DNA of 64,000 nucleotides. It comes from CBDBFH01 sp965204775 (GTDB taxonomy: Bacteria; Pseudomonadota; Alphaproteobacteria; JAPOUT01; G958296285). Positions 37,948-45,509 of this stretch are shown here, piece by piece; within the stretch, counting starts at the first letter, position 1; each line of letters opens with the position of its first letter. The stretch covers positions 109,954 to 173,953 of the forward strand of contig CBDBFH010000027.1 of assembly GCA_965204775.1 (NCBI GenBank), written 5' to 3'. The position numbers were made by a program, and so were the translations under genes. The notes beneath the pieces were generated by a model. The model was not told the origin of the DNA, did not search any database, and saw only the letters and a list, made by a program, of their open reading frames with translations.

Positions 37948-38616
37948 CTACCTTATATGGCGGCGCTTCGTTCTGCCCAATTCCGCCGGCTTGCGAGACC
38001 AATGCCGCCCCGGTTTGTAGTAACGCCGCTCCGGCTTGTAATAACGCTTCGCCCCCCGGCCCGGCTTGTAATAGCGCCGCTTCGGCTTGTAATAACGCTT
38101 TGCCCGCCCGTAATCACGCTTCACATCCAGAGTCTGCGCATACAGAAAGGCCAGCGCAAACAGCGCATCCACCGCATCCGAATGCCCCTGCTTCGCCGCC
38201 TTGCCATGCCAATACTCCGCCTGACCATAGTCACGCGACACACCCCGTCCCTTCTCATACAGCAGGCCCAATTTGAACTGCGCCTCCGCATGACCCCGTT
38301 TCGCCGCCCTGCCATACCAATACCGCGCCCGCTTGTAATTGCGGCTCACACCCAGACCCTGCTCATACAGCGAGGCCAATTCAAACTGCGCGCCTTTATG
38401 ATCCTGCCTCGCCGCCTTGCGATGCCAATGCGCCGCCTTCCGAAAACTCTGCGCTACCCCCCAGCCCCAAAAATACGAATCCGCCAAATCAAATTGCGCC
38501 TCCGCATAACCCGCCTTGGCGCGGGCCTTGAGAGCCGAAATATCATCCCCGGCCCGCGCCAGGCCCGGCGCAAGTAAAAGCGCAAAAGCCAGAAGAGCAA
38601 ACCTCGCCTTTCGCAT
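37948..38616 (-). CDS. Secreted Sel1-repeat protein with RYYKP-rich tail
   Basis: 222 aa. A signal peptide (MRKARFALLAFALLLAPGLARA) is followed by about four Sel1 repeats of 36 residues (for example AEAQFKLGLLYEKGRGVSRDYGQAEYWHGKAAKQG), helical scaffolds for protein contacts, here probably periplasmic. From about residue 170 the repeats give way to tandem RYYKP units, very basic and Tyr-rich, encoded by short DNA repeats (38009-38105). The alternate minus-strand frame stays open past the stop to 37700, so a frame slip in the RYYKP repeats is possible. I chose ATG 38616 because the signal peptide begins there. Confidence 0.7.
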   Translation of the reverse strand: MRKARFALLAFALLLAPGLARAGDDISALKARAKAGYAEAQFDLADSYFWGWGVAQSFRKAAHWHRKAARQDHKGAQFELASLYEQGLGVSRNYKRARYWYGRAAKRGHAEAQFKLGLLYEKGRGVSRDYGQAEYWHGKAAKQGHSDAVDALFALAFLYAQTLDVKRDYGRAKRYYKPKRRYYKPGRGAKRYYKPERRYYKPGRHWSRKPAELGRTKRRHIR

Positions 38617-38714
38617 GGGAGCCACTACCTCGAAATGGATTCCCAGCATATAGCAAATTCCGCCCGGCTCGCCAGCCCGGCGCGAAAAATTTTCAATAGC
38701 GCCGGTAGCCGCGC

Positions 38715-38906
38715 TTAATTAATCCCGCCGGAAGAGCGGAGCACCTCCACGCGGCGGCGGCGCGGACTGGGAGGGGCAGGGGTTTCGGCAAGGCCAAACC
38801 GAACCGAAAAGGCGTCCTGCGAATCCGCCCGCCAGACAAAACCCCCGGCGGCAGCCAGCGCAACAACCCTGCCGCCCTGCAAAACCCGTCTTCGTGAAAA
38901 ACCCAT
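38715..38906 (-). CDS. 63-aa protein with twin-arginine-like signal
   Basis: It opens MGFSRRRVLQGGRVVALAAAGGF: a twin-arginine motif (SRRRVL) before a hydrophobic core, then about 35 mature residues ending in an Arg-rich, Pro-rich segment. It starts 9 nt after the beta-propeller stop, so the two are co-transcribed. It could be a truncated remnant of a Tat-exported protein. Its 3' part is the source of a 34-bp block copied to 37755. No family recognised. Confidence 0.45.
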   Translation of the reverse strand: MGFSRRRVLQGGRVVALAAAGGFVWRADSQDAFSVRFGLAETPAPPSPRRRRVEVLRSSGGIN

Positions 38907-38914
38907 CCCGCGCC

Positions 38915-40507
38915 TTACGGCAAATCTATCCGGTAAATCGCCGCGTTCAGATCGGAACTGAAATAAACCCCGTCACCCACAACCGCAATCCCGGTCGTCG
39001 CATAAGGCGGGATCGCGCCCTGCGCCGCAGGCAGGCCAATGGGCAGATCCTCCGCCAGAACCTCCGCCGCGCCGTCCGCGCCGAAAATGCTGATCCGCTT
39101 CGCCCCCGCCTCGGCAACCACAAAACGCCCGTCCGCAAGGCGGTCAAAGCCCTCCGGACCCTGCAGGCCCTGCACCAGCAAGCGGCGCTTGCGCGTCCTC
39201 ACATCAATCTCGATGATCCGCCCCGCGCCATGCTCGGCAACATAAAGCTTTTCGCCGTCCGGCCCCAACACCAGCGCGCAGGGACCCGACAAACCGCTCG
39301 CAAAGGCGCGGCGGCGCTCCCACTTCTCGCCCGAAAGGCGCACAATCCGCCCCCGCGAAAACTCCGCAGCCAATATATCCCCCCCCGGCAGCATCACCGC
39401 ATCATGCGGCGTGGTCAGGCCGTGCAGCAGCGCCAGCGATTTGCCGCTCCCCCGCTCAATCACCTGCAGCGATCCCGCCGACCAGCCGGTCAGAACAATA
39501 TGCTCCGGACCCGCCCAGACATTGAGCGGATAATCCATCTCATCGCCGAACATCCGGGCGACCTCCCCGACCTCGCCGCTCTCCGGATCAAGCGTCCGAA
39601 TGGCGAAAACATCGGCAATATAAATCGGGCCCCCATCTCCGGCGGAGGCAATGTCGGCGGGCGCAGCCAGAACCCCGGAGACAAGCGTCTCCGCCTCGCC
39701 GTCTTCCAGATCAATCTCGATGATCGCATTGTCCGCCATATTCGAGATGAACAAACGCCCGTCCCGGTCAAAGGCCAGATTGTCAATCGCCGGTTTGACC
39801 CGGGCCGCCACCTGCTTCGCCCCGCTCTGCGGATCAACCCGCACGACCTCGCCGCGCTGCGTGTCCACCGCATAGAGCTGGCCGTCCGGACCGAAATTGA
39901 CCGCCGCCGGTATTCCAAAGCCCTCGGCGATCACCTCAATCCGGGCGCGCTCCACATCCACCCGAACCACCTGCCCCTTAAACCAGAGCGGGCCATACAG
40001 ATGCCCGTCCGCGCCGAACTCAAACCCGTTGAGGCCGCCCATGTCTTTCATGATCTGCCGGGCCGGCTTTTCGCCCTCCAGGTCGATCTCATAGAGGGCG
40101 TCGCCCAAAAACACCTGGGTCGCAAACAGCCGCCCGTCCGGCGCAAAGGCCAGCGAATTCAGCCCCGGAAGGCCCTCGGCCAGAACCCGAATCTCCCCCT
40201 CGCCCTGCCGGGCGTAGATTTTCCCGTCCAGAAAGCCGGTCCAGGCCAGCAGGCCGTCTTCGCGCACCGCCAGATCGTCGGCCTGCCCCAGAGGCGGGCC
40301 GATCAGAACCCGGTGATCGCCATTGGGCCTGATCTCGTAGATCGTCTGCCCCAGAACGCTGCCCGCCAGCAGGCGGTTGTCCTGATCGAAGGCCATTCCG
40401 TGAATCCCGTGGAAGGGGGCGGGGGGCGTGACCTCCTCGATCCCGTCCCCGCAGCCGGAGGCCAGCAGCATGACGCCTGCGGCGGCCAGTGCAGGCGCGC
40501 GCCTCAT
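38915..40507 (-). CDS. SMP-30/NHL-like beta-propeller lipoprotein
   Basis: 530 aa. A lipoprotein signal with lipobox LASGC (lipidated Cys19) starts the protein. The rest is a chain of propeller blades with the typical DGRLF, NGFEFGADGHLY and LAFDRDGRLFISN patterns; the length suggests two propellers or one large one. SMP-30 proteins often have lactonase activity, but catalytic metal ligands cannot be assigned here. Its ATG overlaps the stop of the isomerase gene (ATGA), and the small Tat-type gene follows by 8 nt. Confidence 0.8.
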   Translation of the reverse strand: MRRAPALAAAGVMLLASGCGDGIEEVTPPAPFHGIHGMAFDQDNRLLAGSVLGQTIYEIRPNGDHRVLIGPPLGQADDLAVREDGLLAWTGFLDGKIYARQGEGEIRVLAEGLPGLNSLAFAPDGRLFATQVFLGDALYEIDLEGEKPARQIMKDMGGLNGFEFGADGHLYGPLWFKGQVVRVDVERARIEVIAEGFGIPAAVNFGPDGQLYAVDTQRGEVVRVDPQSGAKQVAARVKPAIDNLAFDRDGRLFISNMADNAIIEIDLEDGEAETLVSGVLAAPADIASAGDGGPIYIADVFAIRTLDPESGEVGEVARMFGDEMDYPLNVWAGPEHIVLTGWSAGSLQVIERGSGKSLALLHGLTTPHDAVMLPGGDILAAEFSRGRIVRLSGEKWERRRAFASGLSGPCALVLGPDGEKLYVAEHGAGRIIEIDVRTRKRRLLVQGLQGPEGFDRLADGRFVVAEAGAKRISIFGADGAAEVLAEDLPIGLPAAQGAIPPYATTGIAVVGDGVYFSSDLNAAIYRIDLP

Positions 40508-41091
40508 GCCAGCGCCTCGGCGACGAAGTCGAGCCGGTCCTGTCCGAAAAACATCTCGTCTCCGACAAAAAAACTGGGCGCGCCAAAAACGCCCCGCGAC
40601 ACCGCCTCTTGCGTCGCATCAATCAGGGCCTTCTTGTTCTCCGGCTCAGCTATGCGCGCCATGAAGGCCTCCGGCTCCAACCCGATCTCCTGCCATGTCT
40701 TCGCCACTTCGCCCGGATCATTGAGATTGCGCGGCTCGATCCACATCGATCTGAAAACATGGCGCAGATATTGATGGAACTGCTCCGGCTCGCCCCGCAG
40801 GGCGATAGCGCCGCGCATAAGGGTCAGGGTGTTGATCGGGAAATGCGGATTTGTCGCCAGAGGCACGCCATAACGTTTTGCAAAGCGCTGAAGGTCGCGC
40901 CCCAGATACGGCGCGCGGGCCGCAACCGCCCACGGAGGCGAATTGTCCGTCGCCTTGAAAACCCCGCCCAGAAGCATCGGCTTCCAGACGACCTCCGCCC
41001 CCGCCTTTTCCGCGATCTTCGGCAGCTGAGTCCAGGCCAGATAGGCCGTCGGGCTGCCGAGGTCAAAATAGAATTCAACCTGTTTGCTCAT
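40504..41091 (-). CDS. 2-hydroxychromene-2-carboxylate isomerase-like protein (DsbA fold)
   Basis: 195 aa. It begins VEFYFDLGSPTAYLAW, where Ser in DLGSP occupies the active-site position of kappa-class GST/HCCA isomerases instead of a CXXC. The end motif SRGVFGAPSFFVGDEMFFGQDRL is characteristic. These enzymes use glutathione in aromatic degradation, but many members have no known substrate. It is coupled by ATGA overlap to the lipoprotein gene; no naphthalene genes are nearby. Confidence 0.85.
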   Translation of the reverse strand: MSKQVEFYFDLGSPTAYLAWTQLPKIAEKAGAEVVWKPMLLGGVFKATDNSPPWAVAARAPYLGRDLQRFAKRYGVPLATNPHFPINTLTLMRGAIALRGEPEQFHQYLRHVFRSMWIEPRNLNDPGEVAKTWQEIGLEPEAFMARIAEPENKKALIDATQEAVSRGVFGAPSFFVGDEMFFGQDRLDFVAEALA

Positions 41092-41128
41092 TGCCCTCTC
41101 CCTGTTTTGTCAGTCAGCCGGGCGCAGC

Positions 41129-41548
41129 TCAGTCAAGCGCGGCGCGGATGCGGGCGGCCTGCTCTTCCAGCTCCTTCGTATCGGCCATTTCGCGGGCGTG
41201 GAGTTTCAGATTGATCCCCCCCTCGCGCGGAATAATGTGGAAGTGAATGTGGAAGACCGACTGCCCGGCTTCCGCGCCATTCAATTGGGCGATCATGACG
41301 CCGGGGGTTTGCATGGCCGTCTTGACCGCGCGGGCCAGCTTTTGGGTCGTGCGAATGGCGGCGGCGGCGTAATCGGGGTCGAGGCCAAGAAGGTCTTCGG
41401 AGGGACTCTTGGGAACGACAAGAACATGACCGGGCGTCTGCGGCATGACATCCATGAACGCGAGCGTTTTCTCGTCCTCGAAGACCTTGACGCAGGGCGC
41501 TTCCCCGCGCAGGATTTTGGCGAAAATATTATCGGGATCGTAGGCCAT
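41129..41548 (-). CDS. HIT-family nucleotide-binding protein
   Basis: 139 aa HINT-type hydrolase. It starts DNIFAKILRGEAPC; the catalytic triad motif FHIHFHIIPR is present. Such proteins hydrolyse purine nucleoside phosphoramidates, and the cellular role is usually unknown. It lies 29 nt after folB and 37 nt before the isomerase gene on the same strand. Confidence 0.92.
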   Translation of the reverse strand: MAYDPDNIFAKILRGEAPCVKVFEDEKTLAFMDVMPQTPGHVLVVPKSPSEDLLGLDPDYAAAAIRTTQKLARAVKTAMQTPGVMIAQLNGAEAGQSVFHIHFHIIPREGGINLKLHAREMADTKELEEQAARIRAALD

Positions 41549-41577
41549 GACCCCCTCCGTCTGTTCCCGGTGGCAGT

Positions 41578-41973
41578 TTAGTCCCGCCGCCGGTCCGGTT
41601 CAAGGGGGTGATCGGCGGCGGTGCGCTCGATCAGCACCCCGACGTCCAGCGATCCCGACAAAGCCCCCGGCTTGCCGAGGCGCAGTTTGATCCACGAGAG
41701 GCCGAATTCCCCGATCAGGAGTTGGGCGATCCGCTCGGCCAGGGTTTCGATCAGGAAGAACTCGCTTTCGGCGATGAAGGCGGTCAGGCGCTTTTTGATC
41801 GCCTTGTAATCGGTTGCGTCTTCGAGGCGGTCGCTGCCGGCGGCCTTGCGGTTGTCGTGGGCGAATTCGAGGTCGAGGCGGACGGTCTGGCGGGTTTTGC
41901 GCTCCCAGTCATTGACCCCGACAACAGCCTCAACTTCGAGGCCGCTTATATAGATGATATCCTGCCCTTTCAT
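41578..41973 (-). CDS. folB: Dihydroneopterin aldolase
   Basis: 131 aa. The enzyme cleaves dihydroneopterin to 6-hydroxymethyl-dihydropterin in folate synthesis. GLEVEAVVGVNDWERKTRQTVRLDLEF is the family opening, ATDYKAIKKR the mid block, and FLIETLAERIAQ with IKLRLGKPGAL the C-terminal block. Its ATG overlaps the stop of the DUF429 gene. Other folate genes are not in the window. Confidence 0.9.
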   Translation of the reverse strand: MKGQDIIYISGLEVEAVVGVNDWERKTRQTVRLDLEFAHDNRKAAGSDRLEDATDYKAIKKRLTAFIAESEFFLIETLAERIAQLLIGEFGLSWIKLRLGKPGALSGSLDVGVLIERTAADHPLEPDRRRD

Positions 41974-42752
41974 GTCTTTTCGCCAGACGGTTTATAGAAC
42001 CAGATCCAGCCCTCTTTTCTGACGGCTTCTTCATCTTCCGGCGTATGAACCTCATCTTCCGGCTTATGAACCTCGCCTCGCACAAAGTCGGCGGCGGCGA
42101 GGACGCATAGCACAGCATCCAGATGGTGATCATCTTTCGTCACTATAGTCTCTGTCCCATTTCTGAATTCCATTATGTCCTTAATTTTATCCATGATATT
42201 TTCACGCACCCTTTGACCCTCGCCGTTCTTTTTGTAGCTTTCCAGTGGGAGCCATCCTCGACTCTTTAATGTTGCTGCCGGATAAACTTCAATTGCCGCG
42301 CACCTCGCCAGAGGCTTGATCTTCCATGCCAGAGGAATGTCTCCTGTCTGTTTGCGCAGCGTTTTGAGAAAAGACAGGGCTGCCACAGCCGTGCGCGCAA
42401 TGAGGTTACAACCAACATCGATCGGGCGTTTGCTGATATTTTTTTGAACACAGTTATCCGTTACTCGTCGAAATATGGCATTTGCATCTTTATGGATTCG
42501 TTGGCCCGCTTGATGAGCAACAAGCGCCCTTCCAAATTTTTGCGGCCAGCCCAGCGGCGCATCCAGTGCCAGCAAGACCGGCTTTGAGCTGTCTTTGATC
42601 CATCCGGCAACTAACTCCTCCATTTCTTTCTGGGTTCTGCGGCGCGTGATTTCTTCTATAACCGCTTTTTGCCCATCGAAATGGCCTCGCGCCAGGCCAT
42701 TATCCCCCGGTTTAGTGGCGCAATCTATTCCAATAAGAGTGACTTTGGCCAT
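41970..42752 (-). CDS. DUF429 family predicted nuclease
   Basis: 260 aa. RNase H-like fold candidate: IGIDCATKP at the N-terminus, LLALDAPLGWP in the middle, AAIEVYPAATLKSRG and TKDDHHLDAVLCVLAA near the end supply acidic residues. Function of DUF429 proteins is not established. Composition is about 47% GC, below its neighbours, yet it sits exactly in the operon: 1 nt after the GNAT-like stop and in ATGA overlap with folB. A 21-bp tandem repeat (42031-42072) duplicates HKPEDEV/HTPEDEE near the C-terminus. Confidence 0.75.
   Translation of the reverse strand: MAKVTLIGIDCATKPGDNGLARGHFDGQKAVIEEITRRRTQKEMEELVAGWIKDSSKPVLLALDAPLGWPQKFGRALVAHQAGQRIHKDANAIFRRVTDNCVQKNISKRPIDVGCNLIARTAVAALSFLKTLRKQTGDIPLAWKIKPLARCAAIEVYPAATLKSRGWLPLESYKKNGEGQRVRENIMDKIKDIMEFRNGTETIVTKDDHHLDAVLCVLAAADFVRGEVHKPEDEVHTPEDEEAVRKEGWIWFYKPSGEKT
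42031..42072. repeat. 21-bp tandem duplication inside the DUF429 gene
   Basis: TCATCTTCCGGCGTATGAACC followed by the same unit with one base changed; in frame, it adds seven residues near the C-terminus. Confidence 0.85.
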
Positions 42753-42753
42753 G

Positions 42754-43935
42754 TTACTTCTCTGCCGCCTCTCCCGTCTCCCGCCGGAAGGGCAGGCGGC
42801 GGGTCAGCGCCGCAATCTCCGAACGAACCGCCGGACGCTCCTGCTCCAGATAATCCGCAACCGCCGCACGCAAGCCCTCATGCGCAATCGCATGGGCGCT
42901 GTAGGTCTCAATCGGACGGTAACCGCGCTCCAATTTGTGCCCCCCCTGCGCCCCCGCCTCAACGCGGGAAAACCCGTGCGCAATCGCATAGTCCATCGCC
43001 CGGTAATAACACAACTCAAAATGCAAAAAACGATGATCCTCCAGCGCCCCCCAGTAGCGCCCGTAAAGCGCCCCGCCCGCAGCGATATGCAGCGCAATCG
43101 CCGTCAATTGCCCGGCTGGCGTCCGCGCAAGAAACACAATGATCTTGTCCCCCAGCCGCTCGCCCAGAAGGCTGAAACACGCCCGCGTCAAATAGGGGCT
43201 GCCCCATTTGCGGCTCCCGGTGTCCATGTAGCAGGTGAAGACCGCATCCCAGTCGGCCTCGCTCAACTCGCTCCCCTTCCGGGTCTCAATCCGCAGTCCG
43301 CTCTGCTCGACCCGGGCCCGCTCCTTGCGGAACGCCTTGCGCCGCCGCGCCGTCAGGTCGCCCAGAAAATCCTCGAAACTCCCATAGTCCCGGTTTTGCC
43401 AGTGAAACTGATCGCCAATCCTCTGCAGCAGCCCCGCCCCGCCCATCGCCTCCCACTGCCCCTTGCCGGGAAAGGTAATGTGAAGCGACGATGCCTCCGT
43501 CTGCTGCAAAGCCTGAAGACAGCCCGCCAGCAATTGCCGCTCGGTGCGCTCCTGCGTGCGCGAAGGCCGCGCCAGAAGACGGCGGCCCGGAACCGGCGTG
43601 AAGGGAACGCAGGCCTGAAGCTTCGGATAATATCTCCCCCCGGCCCGGTGCAGGGCGTCGGCCCAGCCATGGTCGAAGACAAATTCGCCCATGCTGTGCC
43701 CCTTGAGATACAGCGGCACACAGCCGGTCAGCGTCTCGCCCTCCTCCAGCAGAAGGTGGCAGGGCAGCCAGCCGGTTTCGGCGCAGACCGAGCCGGACTC
43801 CTCCAGCGCGCTCAAAAACCCGTGACTCGTGAAAGGCTCCGCACCCTGCGGATCGGCGCAGGCGTCCCACTGGGCGGGGTCAACCTCGCGCAGCGATGAG
43901 ACAAGACGCAGACGGGGAGGGCAGGGCGGCGTCAT
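42754..43935 (-). CDS. GNAT/FemAB-like N-acyltransferase (DUF482 type)
   Basis: 393 aa. The family-type opening WDACADPQGAEPFTSHGFLSALEESG, the middle RRRKAFRKERARVEQSG, and the late HFELCYYRAMDYAIAHGFSRVEAGAQGGHK with YSAHAIAHEGLR fit DUF482 proteins, which have a double GNAT fold like peptide-bond-forming Fem enzymes. Substrate is unknown. It precedes DUF429 by 1 nt and follows ridA by 6 nt in the operon. Confidence 0.85.
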   Translation of the reverse strand: MTPPCPPRLRLVSSLREVDPAQWDACADPQGAEPFTSHGFLSALEESGSVCAETGWLPCHLLLEEGETLTGCVPLYLKGHSMGEFVFDHGWADALHRAGGRYYPKLQACVPFTPVPGRRLLARPSRTQERTERQLLAGCLQALQQTEASSLHITFPGKGQWEAMGGAGLLQRIGDQFHWQNRDYGSFEDFLGDLTARRRKAFRKERARVEQSGLRIETRKGSELSEADWDAVFTCYMDTGSRKWGSPYLTRACFSLLGERLGDKIIVFLARTPAGQLTAIALHIAAGGALYGRYWGALEDHRFLHFELCYYRAMDYAIAHGFSRVEAGAQGGHKLERGYRPIETYSAHAIAHEGLRAAVADYLEQERPAVRSEIAALTRRLPFRRETGEAAEK

Positions 43936-43941
43936 CCGGAG

Positions 43942-44424
43942 TCACGGAGCGGCGATTTCAAAAATGCCGTCCACCTCAACCGCCGAATTGAGCGGCAGGC
44001 TCCCCGCCCCGACCGCAACGCGCGAATGAAGCCCCCCCGGCCCCAGCGCGGCTACAATCAGGTCGGAGGCTCCGTTCATCACCTGCGGATGGGCCTCAAA
44101 GCCGGGGGCGGCGTTCACAAAGCCGGTCAGTTTCACACAGCGCCTCACCCGGTCGAGATCGCCGCCACAGGCAGTTTTCAACTGGGCCAGAAGGTTGAGC
44201 GCGCAAAGCCGGGCGGCCTCCTGCCCTTCCTCCAGCGACAGGCCGCCGCCGACCTGCCCCCGAATCAGACGCCGCCCCTCCAGCGGCACCTGCCCCGATA
44301 TGAAAACCAGATTCCCGCAGACCACAAAAGGCGCGTAATTCCCCGCCACCGGAGAAGGGGAGGGCAAACGTACCCCCTCTCCGGCGAGGTTCTTCTCGAT
44401 TGCAGATTGCTTCTCTTCCGTCAT
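43942..44424 (-). CDS. RidA/YjgF-family protein
   Basis: 160 aa. Related to imine/enamine deaminases, but longer than RidA (about 128 aa); this is the YjgF-like subgroup seen beside DUF482 in alphaproteobacteria. Motifs: YAPFVVCGNLVFISGQVP, CALNLLAQLKTACGGDLDRV and the end SAVEVDGIFE in place of the catalytic-Arg CVAVVGA form, so deaminase activity is doubtful. ATG 44424 is preferred to GTG 44436. It is first in the minus-strand operon; a dyad CCTGAA-N6-TTCAGG (44455-44472) lies upstream. Confidence 0.8.
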   Translation of the reverse strand: MTEEKQSAIEKNLAGEGVRLPSPSPVAGNYAPFVVCGNLVFISGQVPLEGRRLIRGQVGGGLSLEEGQEAARLCALNLLAQLKTACGGDLDRVRRCVKLTGFVNAAPGFEAHPQVMNGASDLIVAALGPGGLHSRVAVGAGSLPLNSAVEVDGIFEIAAP

Positions 44425-44454
44425 GGATAAAGCCACAGAAAGGTTAAAACAGGG

Positions 44455-44472
44455 CCTGAATTCGCGTTCAGG
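44455..44472. promoter_or_regulatory. Inverted repeat upstream of ridA
   Basis: CCTGAA-TTCGCG-TTCAGG, 31 nt upstream of the ridA-like ATG, in an AT-rich intergenic stretch. It may be an operator for either divergent unit. Confidence 0.35.
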
Positions 44473-44539
44473 TTAATAAGATAAGAAAATGAAAAACAAG
44501 CATTATTCCGGTTCGTTAAAATAAAAAGGAGTTAAAGCA

Positions 44540-44575
44540 TTGCCAAACACTCCCAAACTTGCCAAACCGGCTTAA
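44540..44575 (+). CDS. Candidate 11-aa leader peptide before the diguanylate cyclase
   Basis: AGGAG (44527-44531) is 8 nt before a TTG that opens an 11-codon frame, MPNTPKLAKPA, ending in TAA. The stop is 32 nt before the downstream ATG. Two TTGCCAAAC repeats (44540-44548 and 44559-44567, 19 bp apart) lie inside it, so the segment may be a DNA-binding site instead of a translated leader. Confidence 0.3.
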   Translation: MPNTPKLAKPA

Positions 44576-44607
44576 TCCGATGCCGCAAGGAGCAAGGCGC
44601 CCCCCCG

Positions 44608-45456
44608 ATGGCTATCAAGATTCTCGTTTTGGGGGAGGCCGAACTGGCCGGCGCATTCTGTGATCCGCTCTATGAGCGCCACCGGCTGGCGCGGGGGACG
44701 CCGGTGGAGGCGATCCGGGCTCTGGCCCCGGAGATTGTCCTCATTCGGGGGGAAGAGGCGCTGGCGGACTCGATAAAGGAGTGCCGCCGCCTGAAAGCCG
44801 AAGACACCCTGCGCGGCGTTCCCCTGATCATCCTGACCGGCCCCGGCGTCGCAGCCGCCGGGCGGGTCGCCGGTCTCAAGGCCGGAGCCGACGATGTGCT
44901 CCCCGCCCCCGAAAGCGAATTGCTGGCCGCGCGCCTCCACAGTCTCCTGCGCCGCAAGCGCAACGAAGACTCGCTACGCTACCTCGCCCGCACCGATCCG
45001 CTCACCGGCCTGCCCAACCGCCGCGCGCTGGCCGCGCACCTCACGCTTCTCCTGCGAAAGGGAACGCCGGTCTGCGTCCTCGCCGCCGATCTCGACCGCT
45101 TCAAGCAGGTCAATGACCGCTACGGCCACACCGGCGGCGACGACGTCCTCAAGGCCGCCGCCCAGACCCTGCGCCGCGTCCTGCGCAAGCGCGATTTCGT
45201 CTGCCGCATGGGGGGCGAGGAGTTTCTCGCCGTCCTCGCCGGGGCGGAAGCCGCCGAAGCCGAGCGCGTCGCCCGCCGCCTTCATCGCGCCATCGCCGAG
45301 GCGCGCTTCGCCGCCTGGCCCGGCCTGCGGATCACCATCAGCATCGGCTGCGCCCCGGCCCGGCCCGGCGACAGCCCCCGCGACGTCATCGCCCGCGCCG
45401 ACCGCGCCCTCTATCAGGCCAAACAGGCCGGACGCAACCGGATCGCCGCCGCCTGA
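44608..45456 (+). CDS. Diguanylate cyclase with degenerate receiver domain (PleD-like)
   Basis: 282 aa. Residues 1-115 form a receiver-like domain in which the expected phosphorylated Asp is missing (EIVLIRGEEA), so it is not a standard phosphoswitch. Residues about 125-282 are a GGDEF domain: DPLTGLPNRRAL, metal-binding DLD (161-163) and active site MGGEEF (GGEEF 202-206). An inhibitory RxxD site (Arg193-Asp196) is placed five residues before GGEEF, so product feedback by c-di-GMP is expected. It resembles the C-terminal two thirds of PleD. The gene starts an independent plus-strand unit. Confidence 0.9.
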   Translation: MAIKILVLGEAELAGAFCDPLYERHRLARGTPVEAIRALAPEIVLIRGEEALADSIKECRRLKAEDTLRGVPLIILTGPGVAAAGRVAGLKAGADDVLPAPESELLAARLHSLLRRKRNEDSLRYLARTDPLTGLPNRRALAAHLTLLLRKGTPVCVLAADLDRFKQVNDRYGHTGGDDVLKAAAQTLRRVLRKRDFVCRMGGEEFLAVLAGAEAAEAERVARRLHRAIAEARFAAWPGLRITISIGCAPARPGDSPRDVIARADRALYQAKQAGRNRIAAA

Positions 45457-45509
45457 TCTGGAACCGCCCGCCTTCCCCCTCACCGGCAAATCCGATACAC
45501 TCCGCCGCC

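Noticed and set aside
38894..40774. Long plus-strand frame opposite the propeller lipoprotein
   Set aside because: The minus-strand reading has a lipobox, blade repeats and operon overlaps; the plus-strand one has none.
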